DNA of 5,157 nt, taken from an uncultured Lachnospiraceae bacterium (GTDB lineage: Bacteria > Bacillota > Clostridia > Lachnospirales > Lachnospiraceae). The stretch spans positions 1 to 5,157 of the forward strand of contig CACXFD010000112.1 of the NCBI GenBank assembly GCA_902766845.1, given 5' to 3'. A program made the position numbers and the translations under genes. Numbering within the stretch: position 1 is the stretch's first letter; the number at the start of each line of letters is the position of its first letter. Of the stretch, positions 1 through 4,593 are shown one piece after another. The notes below the pieces were generated by a model. It had not been told where the DNA came from. It saw only the letters and a program-made list of their open reading frames with translations, and searched no databases.

Positions 1-98
1 CGCCTGCCCGATCAGCCTGCACTGCCTGTGCGGCCCGGCCTGCCTTCGAACTGCCTTCCTGTCCCGCACCGCCTGTGCGGCGCCGCGCTCTCTGCGAG
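1..98. other. Unassigned left edge, GC-rich
   Basis: No gene can be supported here. Some frames stay open across the stretch, but one runs straight into the tRNA and none shows a recognisable start, ribosome binding site or protein motif. The sequence is rich in CTGCC-like words and carries an exact 10-base direct repeat, gcctgtgcgg, at 24-33 and 71-80. It may be the spacer beyond the tRNA terminator or the edge of a gene that lies mostly outside the window. Confidence 0.4.
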
Positions 99-129
99 AA
101 AAAAGGCACTTGCCGACGCAAGTGCCTTT
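99..129 (-). terminator. Intrinsic terminator of the tRNA-Met transcript
   Basis: A perfect 12-bp stem pairs 102-113 with 118-129 around the 4-base loop 114-117. Read on the minus strand it starts seven bases after the tRNA 3' end and finishes in a run of six U (complement of the A-run 99-104), three of which also close the stem. This is a textbook Rho-independent terminator. It suggests that the tRNA is the last or only gene of its transcript. Confidence 0.93.
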
Positions 130-136
130 CGCTGTG

Positions 137-210
137 TAGCGGAGGGGAGATTCGAACTCTCGACACCACGGGTATGAACCGTGTGCTCTAGCCAACTGAG
201 CTACTCCGCC
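137..210 (-). tRNA. tRNA-Met (CAU), elongator type
   Basis: The minus strand folds into a complete 74-nt cloverleaf. It has a 7-bp acceptor stem with a G1:U72 wobble, D stem GCTC/GAGC, anticodon stem CACGG/CCGTG, loop TTCATAC with anticodon CAU, a 5-nt variable loop, T loop TTCGAAT and discriminator A73. The anticodon stem lacks the three consecutive G:C pairs of an initiator tRNA. Bacillota elongator Met-tRNAs commonly carry the G1:U72 pair, so elongator Met is favoured over tRNA-Ile2 (lysidine-modified CAU). The 3' CCA is not encoded: the gene continues CAC (134-136), so CCA must be added enzymatically. One oddity is the T stem, GAGAG against CTCCC, which contains an A50:C64 mismatch. A promoter lies upstream and a terminator immediately downstream, so it looks like a single-gene transcript. 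Confidence 0.95.
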
Positions 211-260
211 ATCTCGGCTCTCCGGTCCGGTCTCATGACCTTTCCGAAGGCTGCCTGATT

Positions 261-289
261 ATTGTACAAGCGTTGCGCACATTTGTCAA
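261..289 (-). promoter_or_regulatory. Promoter of tRNA-Met
   Basis: On the minus strand a perfect -35 box TTGACA (284-289) is followed after 17 bases by TACAAT (261-266), one base off the TATAAT consensus. The predicted start, about seven bases further on (near 254), leaves a leader of roughly 44 nt before the mature tRNA 5' end at 210. It is the strongest promoter match in the window, as expected for a stable-RNA gene. Confidence 0.9.
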
Positions 290-300
290 CCACTATTTTT

Positions 301-332
301 CCGGGGCCGGAAAACGTTTTTTCCGGCCCCGG
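301..332 (-). terminator. Second hairpin after fruA, no external U-tract
   Basis: A perfect 14-bp inverted repeat pairs 301-314 with 319-332 around the 4-base loop 315-318. The outer ten pairs are all G:C and the inner four are A:T. It lies in the gap between the fruA stop and the tRNA promoter, so termination of the fru transcript is the likely role. On the minus strand the stem is followed by AAAAATAG, not by U residues. It therefore does not fit the classical intrinsic terminator, and could instead protect the mRNA 3' end or act as a U-less terminator. Confidence 0.55.
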
Positions 333-335
333 GAT

Positions 336-368
336 GCAGCCGGACCGCCCGGCGGGCGGTCCGGCTGC
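336..368 (-). terminator. First hairpin after fruA, 15-bp G:C-rich stem
   Basis: A perfect 15-bp stem pairs 336-350 with 354-368 around a 3-base loop (351-353), with thirteen of the fifteen pairs G:C. It starts about 25 bases after the fruA stop codon. No U-tract follows on either strand. With the hairpin at 301-332 only three bases away, it forms a two-hairpin block that probably ends or stabilises the fruK-fruA mRNA. Confidence 0.55.
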
Positions 369-393
369 GCTAACCGCGGATGCTTTCCGCTTC

Positions 394-2373
394 TTATGCC
401 CGGTTCTTCTTGAGCGCCGTCAGGATCACCGCCCCGACCACGCTGCCGATCACGAGCGCGAGCACGTACATCAGCGCGTTGCCGACCACCGGGAACACGA
501 AGACGCCGCCGTGCGGCGCGCGCAGCGTGCAGCCGAACAGCATCGACAGGGCGCCGGACACGGCCGACCCGATGATGCAGGACGGGATCACGCGCAGCGG
601 ATCCGCCGCCGCGAACGGAATCGCGCCTTCGGAAATGAAGCACAGGCCCATGATGTAGTTGACGATGCCGCTCTTTCTCTCATCGGCCGACCACTTCTTC
701 GGGAAGAACGTGGTGGACAGGGCGATCACGATCGGAGGCACCATGCCGCCGACCATGACGGCCGCCATGATATCATAGTTTCCGCTGGCCAGGGATGCCG
801 TGCCGAACACGTACGCGGCCTTGTTGAACGGGCCGCCCATGTCGATCGACATCATGCCGCCGAGGATCGCGCCGAGGAGCACCTTGCTGGTGCCGCCCAT
901 CGAGTTCAGCAGGTTCGTCAGGCCGGTATTGAGCCAGCCCATGACCGGGTTCACCGCGCACATGATCAGGCCGATGCCCAGCACGCCGAAGACCGGGTAC
1001 AGGAACACGGGCTTGATGCCCTCCAGCACGGCCGGCAGCTTATCGCACAGCTTCTTGAGCAGCAGCATCATGTAGCCGCCGACGAAGCCCGCAAACAGGG
1101 CGCCGAGGAAACCACCGGAGATGCCGCCGCCCAGGGCGCCGAAGCTGACGCCGAGACGGGCCAGTTCCCCGCCGACGAAGCCGACCACAAGGCCGGGCCG
1201 GTCCGCGATGCTCATCGCGATGTAGCCGGCCAGGATCGGAAGCATAAAATTGAACGCCACGCCGCCGACGGTCTTGAAGAACGCCGCGACCGGCGTGTTC
1301 ATGCCGTAGTTGGCCGGATCGATCGAGAAGTCATCGAGCAGGAAGGCCAGGGCGATCAGGATGCCGCCGCCGATCACGAACGGGAGCATATGTGACACGC
1401 CGTTCATCAGGTGCTTGTAGATCTGACGGCCCACGCTCTCGCCGTCGCCGCTGTCCGCCGCGGACGCTTCGCCGCTGTGCGTATAGACCGGCACGTCGCC
1501 GGAGACCGCGCGGCTGATCAGTTCCTGCGGTTTATGGATACCGTCCGCGACCTTGGTCTTCAGGACCTTTTTGCCGTTGAACCGCGCCATCTCGATCTCG
1601 CGGTCCGCCGCCACGATGATGGCGTCGCAGGCCGCGATCTCATCCCTCGTCAGCACGTTCTTGGCGCCGCCGGAGCCGTCCGTTTCCACCTTGATGGTCA
1701 CGCCCATCTCCGCGCCGGCCTTTTCCAGCGCTTCCGCGGCCATATAGGTATGGGCAATGCCGGTCGGGCAGGCTGTCACGGCCAGGATCTTATACGGGGC
1801 CTCCCCGGCCGGAGCCTCCGGAGCCTTTGCCCCTTCTTCCGCGGCCGCCGCGGCCGCCGCGCGGGCCGCGGCCCGCTCTTCCGCCTTCCTGCGGCGCGCC
1901 TCTTCCTTCGCCTGCTGCGCTTCATCCTGCGCGTCCACGAGAGCCAGGAACTCCTTCGGATCCTTGCAGGCCAGCAGCTGGTTGATAAACTCCTCGCTGA
2001 CCATCAGCTTCATCAGCCGGGCCAGGATCTCCAAATGCAGGTTGTTCCCGCCTTCCGGCGCCGCGATCATGAAGAAGAGCTTGGACAGCGAGCCGTCCAT
2101 GCTCTGGCAGTCCACGCCTTCGGGCACCGTGATCACGGCCAGGCCCGCTTCCTTTACCGCCGCGCTCTTGGCGTGCGGGATCGCCAGTCCGTTGCCGATC
2201 GAAGTCGTGGCTTCGCTCTCGCGCTTGTAGATATCCGCCTCATACTGTGCGCGGTCGCTCAGGTTGCCGGCCGCGTCATGCAGGCTGATCAGGGTCTGGA
2301 GCGCCTCGTCCTTGTCCTTGGCGGAAACGCCCAGGCGGATCGCCTGTTCTTTGAGCAGATCTGTGATCTTCAT
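394..2373 (-). CDS. fruA: Fructose PTS permease, enzyme IIABC
   Basis: This is the fructose-specific enzyme II of the phosphotransferase system. It takes phosphate from HPr and passes it through IIA and IIB to fructose as IIC moves the sugar inward, giving fructose-1-phosphate. Domain order in the 659 residues is A-B-C. The IIA domain covers about 1-148, with phospho-acceptor His67 in NGLAIPHAKS. A charged, Ala-rich linker runs from about 150 to 193. The IIB domain covers about 194-290, with Cys202 in ACPTGIAHTY. The membrane IIC domain covers about 318-655, with GGPFNKAA (513-520), SEGAIPF (581-587) and APHGGVFVFP (619-628). Length matches single-chain Gram-positive FruA proteins. The ATG at 2371-2373 has AAGGAG (2379-2384) five bases upstream, which fixes the start. 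It lies 122 bp downstream of fruK with no clear promoter between them, so the two are probably co-transcribed. Related mannose- or 2-O-sugar-type IIABC proteins are alternatives, but the fruK neighbour favours fructose. Confidence 0.95.
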   Translation of the reverse strand: MKITDLLKEQAIRLGVSAKDKDEALQTLISLHDAAGNLSDRAQYEADIYKRESEATTSIGNGLAIPHAKSAAVKEAGLAVITVPEGVDCQSMDGSLSKLFFMIAAPEGGNNLHLEILARLMKLMVSEEFINQLLACKDPKEFLALVDAQDEAQQAKEEARRRKAEERAAARAAAAAAAEEGAKAPEAPAGEAPYKILAVTACPTGIAHTYMAAEALEKAGAEMGVTIKVETDGSGGAKNVLTRDEIAACDAIIVAADREIEMARFNGKKVLKTKVADGIHKPQELISRAVSGDVPVYTHSGEASAADSGDGESVGRQIYKHLMNGVSHMLPFVIGGGILIALAFLLDDFSIDPANYGMNTPVAAFFKTVGGVAFNFMLPILAGYIAMSIADRPGLVVGFVGGELARLGVSFGALGGGISGGFLGALFAGFVGGYMMLLLKKLCDKLPAVLEGIKPVFLYPVFGVLGIGLIMCAVNPVMGWLNTGLTNLLNSMGGTSKVLLGAILGGMMSIDMGGPFNKAAYVFGTASLASGNYDIMAAVMVGGMVPPIVIALSTTFFPKKWSADERKSGIVNYIMGLCFISEGAIPFAAADPLRVIPSCIIGSAVSGALSMLFGCTLRAPHGGVFVFPVVGNALMYVLALVIGSVVGAVILTALKKNRA

Positions 2374-2426
2374 ACTGTCTCCTTCCTTATGATTTGTTCT
2401 TGCACATCCTGAGATGTTCTTACCGT

Positions 2427-2513
2427 GCTTACAGCATCGTCAGCACAGCGGATCGCCTCTCTCGGCGGCCCGGTCCCATGTCCTGCCGTTGATGCTTACA
2501 GCGTCGCCAGCAC
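2427..2513 (-). repeat. Degenerate direct repeat of the fruK 3' end
   Basis: The 20 bases at 2494-2513 contain the last codons and stop of fruK. They recur 67 bases away at 2427-2446 with 18 of 20 identical, and a further matching gcggat follows in both copies (2517-2522 and 2448-2453, with a 2-base gap). On the minus strand the intergenic copy still reads AVLTML-stop, against AVLATL-stop in FruK. Its frame is shifted relative to fruK because 67 is not a multiple of three. It looks like a decayed duplication; the rest of the fruK-fruA gap shows no gene. Confidence 0.55.
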
Positions 2514-3398
2514 CGCGCGGATATCTTCGCCGGTCGCCAGACCTTCGGTGAAGGCCGTGGCTCCTCCGGCCGCGGTCCCGAGCTTCAGCGCATAGACCGG
2601 ATCGTGCGTTTCGATCCAGCCGGCCAGAAAGCCCGCGACCATCGAATCTCCGGCGCCGACCGTATCCACCACCTGCCCCTTGGCCGTACCGATGGAATAC
2701 ACTTCTCCGGCCTCGGTCACAAGGACTGCGCCGTCTCCGCCCATCGATACGAGGATGTTGCGCGCGCCCTCCTGCTGGAGGCGCTTCGCGAGCCGGACGA
2801 TGTCCTTCTGCCCCGTCACGGTCTCCCCGAACAGGCCGCCCAGCTCATGATGATTGGGCTTGATCAGAAACGGACCGAACGGGATCACGCGCCGCAGCAG
2901 GTCTCCCTCGGCGTCCACGACGAACTCCACGCCTCTCCCGGACAGACGCGACAGGATCCGCTCATACATGTCCGCCGGCATCGAAGCCGGGATGCTGCCC
3001 GCAAGGACCAGCACATCGCCTTCCCGCAGCGCGTCCAGTCTGGCGTAGAGCGCCGACAGCGCCTCTTCCCCGATGGCCGGGCCGGGCCCGTTGATGTCCG
3101 TTTCTTCCTGCGCGCGGATCTTGACGTTGATCCGCGTCATGCCCTCGGGCAGGAAGATCAGGTCCGTCCGGATCCCCTGCGACCGCAGGCCCTCCTCCAG
3201 CGCTTTGCCGGTAAAGCCGGCCGCAAACCCGAGGGCCGTGCTCTCATGACCGAGCTGGCGCAGGATCCCGGACACGTTGATTCCTTTTCCGCCCCAGTAG
3301 GCTCTCTCTTCTGCCGCCCGGTTGATCTGCCCGACGGCCAGTTTCTCCGGCCGCACGATCAGGTCGATCGCCGGGTTGAACGTTACGGTATAGATCAT
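2496..3398 (-). CDS. fruK: 1-phosphofructokinase (PfkB family)
   Basis: FruK phosphorylates fructose-1-phosphate with ATP to fructose-1,6-bisphosphate in the cytoplasm, the step after FruA import. The 300-residue length is normal for the family. Visible PfkB-family features are the N-terminal sugar-binding start TFNPAID (6-12), GGKGINVS (36-43), AGSIP (133-137), the LIKPNHHEL segment (178-186) typical of FruK/LacC, and the C-terminal signature DTVGAGDSMVAGF (245-257) with catalytic-base Asp251. The ATG at 3396-3398 is preceded by AAGGAG (3405-3410) at six-base spacing. It is the first gene of the fruK-fruA unit, with an extended -10 promoter and a 9-bp hairpin between promoter and ribosome site. 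Tagatose-6-phosphate kinase (LacC) is the closest alternative by sequence, but direct linkage to fruA makes FruK much more likely. A degenerate copy of its 3' end lies downstream. Confidence 0.94.
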   Translation of the reverse strand: MIYTVTFNPAIDLIVRPEKLAVGQINRAAEERAYWGGKGINVSGILRQLGHESTALGFAAGFTGKALEEGLRSQGIRTDLIFLPEGMTRINVKIRAQEETDINGPGPAIGEEALSALYARLDALREGDVLVLAGSIPASMPADMYERILSRLSGRGVEFVVDAEGDLLRRVIPFGPFLIKPNHHELGGLFGETVTGQKDIVRLAKRLQQEGARNILVSMGGDGAVLVTEAGEVYSIGTAKGQVVDTVGAGDSMVAGFLAGWIETHDPVYALKLGTAAGGATAFTEGLATGEDIRAVLATL

Positions 3399-3411
3399 AT
3401 CCTTCTCCTTG

Positions 3412-3432
3412 GCGGACGGTTTTACCGTCCGC
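3412..3432 (-). promoter_or_regulatory. Hairpin at the 5' end of the fruK mRNA
   Basis: A perfect 9-bp inverted repeat pairs 3412-3420 with 3424-3432; its minus-strand arms are GCGGACGGT and ACCGTCCGC around loop AAA. The predicted transcription start from the -10 box falls at about 3432, the first base of the stem. The stem ends one base before the AAGGAG ribosome site. It could be an operator for a fru repressor, a 5' stabilising stem-loop, or a translational control element. No U-tract follows, so it is not a terminator. Confidence 0.6.
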
Positions 3433-3438
3433 TATCAC

Positions 3439-3467
3439 AGTGTACCATATCCGGGCTGAAACCGCCA
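3439..3467 (-). promoter_or_regulatory. Probable fruK-fruA promoter (extended -10)
   Basis: On the minus strand TACACT (3439-3444) is preceded by TG plus one base, giving an extended -10 element. The hexamer 17 bases upstream, TGGCGG (3462-3467), is a poor -35 box, so the promoter may depend on the extended -10 or on an activator. The predicted start is about 3432, some 33 bases before the fruK ATG. Confidence 0.6.
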
Positions 3468-3470
3468 CTG
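3457..3470. promoter_or_regulatory. Possible half-conserved cre-like site
   Basis: The 14-mer tgaaaccgccactg matches the first half of the Bacillota catabolite-response element (TGWAANCG) but diverges in the second half. It overlaps the -35 position of fruK, where CcpA binding would repress. Only one half-site matches, so this is a weak suggestion. Confidence 0.18.
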
Positions 3471-3534
3471 CTTTTTCACGCGGACGGCCCGGGCCGCCGG
3501 TCGCCCGCCTGCCCGGCCCCGTCTGTTTTTCCTC

Positions 3535-3563
3535 TGGAAACCGTCCCGCGGATGTGATACACT
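3535..3563 (+). promoter_or_regulatory. Promoter of the lipid kinase gene
   Basis: TGGAAA (3535-3540, four of six bases matching TTGACA) is followed after exactly 17 bases by TACACT (3558-3563). The -10 box is preceded by TGA, giving an extended -10. The predicted start is about 3569-3571, leaving a leader of roughly 53 bases before the ATG at 3623. It diverges from the fruK promoter, with the two -10 boxes about 113 bp apart. Confidence 0.7.
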
Positions 3564-3569
3564 GAAAAG

Positions 3570-3596
3570 CGGAGCGGCGCGCGTACGGCCGCTCCG
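3570..3596 (+). promoter_or_regulatory. Hairpin at the 5' end of the lipid kinase mRNA
   Basis: A perfect 9-bp stem pairs 3570-3578 (CGGAGCGGC) with 3588-3596 (GCCGCTCCG) around a 9-base loop. It begins at the predicted transcription start, so the mRNA would carry a stem-loop at its very 5' end. It ends about 15 bases before the GAGG ribosome site (3612-3615) and so does not obviously block translation. A stabilising role or an operator are both possible. Confidence 0.5.
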
Positions 3597-3622
3597 AGAT
3601 CTGTATCTTACGAGGTCCTGTC

Positions 3623-4540
3623 ATGTATGATTTCATCGTCAATCCGCACTCCCGCTCCGGCAAGGCCCGGGCATACTGGGAAGAGGTCCGGCGCGTCCTT
3701 GACGCGCGTCACATCCCGTATACCGCACATCTGACACAGTATGCCGGCCATGCCGTACAGATCGCGCACGAGCTGTCCGCGGACGGCACGGAGCGGACGA
3801 TCGTCGCGATGGGCGGCGACGGCACGCTGAACGAGGTCCTGACCGGCCTGCAGTCCTTTGATCATGTCACGCTCGGCTATCTTCCGACCGGCTCGGGCAA
3901 CGATTTTGCCCGCGGCCTCGGGATCCGCCGTCCGCCGCTCGAGATGCTCGGCCGCCTGCTCTCCTCGCCCTCCGTTCGCCGGCTCGACGTCGGAGAGGTC
4001 ACGCTCGAAGACGGCACCGTGCGCCGGTTCGCGGACAGCTGCGGCATCGGATACGACGCCCAGGTCTGCCGCGACCTGCTCAGCAGCCGCGTCAAGACCG
4101 TCTTCAACGCGCTGCATATCGGCAAGCTCGCGTATCTCGCGATCGGCGTCGGCGCGTTCTTCCGGCACCGGTTCTTCAGCGGCACCCTGATCCCCGAAGA
4201 CGGGGCCCCGGTCCCGCTGAAGAAGATCTTTTTCCTGTCGTTCCAGAATCTCCCCTATGAGGGCGGCGGGTACCGGTTTGCGCCGGACGCGGACCCGGCG
4301 GACGGAAAGCTGAGCGTCTGCTGCGTCTCCGGGTACGGAAAGCCTACGCTGCTGCCGATCATGCTCTCCTCCCGCAGCGGCGGTCATATCGGGAGCCGTG
4401 CGGTCCGCACGTTCGAGGGACGGCGTTTTTGTCTCGAGGTCAGTGCTCCGGCCGCCCTGCATACGGACGGGGAGGTCCTGCCGCTCTCGCAGCGCATCGA
4501 ACTGACGGTACGGCCGCAGGTCCTGCGCTTCTTGGCATAA
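3623..4540 (+). CDS. Lipid kinase, DagK/YegS/BmrU family
   Basis: This is a soluble or membrane-surface kinase of the diacylglycerol kinase catalytic-domain superfamily. Members use ATP to phosphorylate diacylglycerol or related lipids; the exact substrate cannot be read from the sequence. The 305-residue length is typical. The N-terminal nucleotide-binding lobe shows IVNPHSRSGK (5-14), the hallmark MGGDGTLNEVL (63-73) and the glycine-rich LPTGSGNDFARG (87-98). The C-terminal beta-sandwich lobe shows CGIGYDAQV (140-148), GGGYRFAPDADPADGKL (214-230) and HTDGE (280-284), the usual conserved positions. No signal peptide or membrane helix is evident. The ATG at 3623 has GAGG seven bases upstream and follows an extended -10 promoter. 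It is a single-gene unit diverging from fruK and ending in a terminator shared with the convergent protease gene. Possible roles are recycling of diacylglycerol in phospholipid or lipoteichoic-acid synthesis (DgkB-like); I leave the symbol blank. Confidence 0.92.
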   Translation: MYDFIVNPHSRSGKARAYWEEVRRVLDARHIPYTAHLTQYAGHAVQIAHELSADGTERTIVAMGGDGTLNEVLTGLQSFDHVTLGYLPTGSGNDFARGLGIRRPPLEMLGRLLSSPSVRRLDVGEVTLEDGTVRRFADSCGIGYDAQVCRDLLSSRVKTVFNALHIGKLAYLAIGVGAFFRHRFFSGTLIPEDGAPVPLKKIFFLSFQNLPYEGGGYRFAPDADPADGKLSVCCVSGYGKPTLLPIMLSSRSGGHIGSRAVRTFEGRRFCLEVSAPAALHTDGEVLPLSQRIELTVRPQVLRFLA

Positions 4541-4578
4541 AAAAAGACGGCTGAGCCATGCGGCTCAGCCGTCTTTTT
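4541..4578. terminator. Bidirectional terminator between convergent genes
   Basis: A perfect 17-bp stem pairs 4541-4557 with 4562-4578 around the loop atgc. The outer five pairs are A:T, giving a U-run at the 3' end on either strand: T-run 4574-4578 on plus, and seven U on minus from the A-run 4539-4545. The kinase stop codon TAA (4538-4540) abuts the stem and its last two bases belong to that A-run. The protease stop lies 15 bases away on the other side. Confidence 0.95.
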
Positions 4579-4593
4579 CCTTTCAGCGGACAG

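Noticed and set aside
262..1395. Long plus-strand open frame of 377 codons opposite fruA
   Set aside because: It lies antisense to the well-supported fruA. Its translation is Arg/His/Asp-rich low-complexity sequence typical of the shadow of a GC-rich gene, and its first codons run through the tRNA promoter and the hairpins with no ribosome binding site.
1411..2412. Plus-strand open frame of 333 codons opposite the start of fruA
   Set aside because: It mirrors the IIA, IIB and linker coding region. Its composition is an Arg/His/Leu-rich shadow with no domain motif.
2407..2420. Small inverted repeat (acatc/gatgt) between fruK and fruA as a terminator or riboswitch
   Set aside because: Only a 5-bp stem with a 4-base loop and no U-tract or conserved riboswitch pattern; too weak to call.
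3480..3487. gcggacgg as a further copy of the fruK operator half-site
   Set aside because: The same octamer also occurs inside the lipid kinase coding sequence (for example near 3779 and 4299), so in this GC-rich DNA it is not specific enough.
2604..3557. Plus-strand open frame of 317 codons opposite fruK
   Set aside because: It covers fruK and both promoters in the divergent region and has no recognisable protein motif. fruK itself has its full set of PfkB-family motifs and a good ribosome site.
3608..4462. Minus-strand open frame of 284 codons opposite the lipid kinase
   Set aside because: The kinase strand has all family motifs, a promoter and a ribosome site. The opposite frame is Arg/Asp/Ala-rich shadow sequence.
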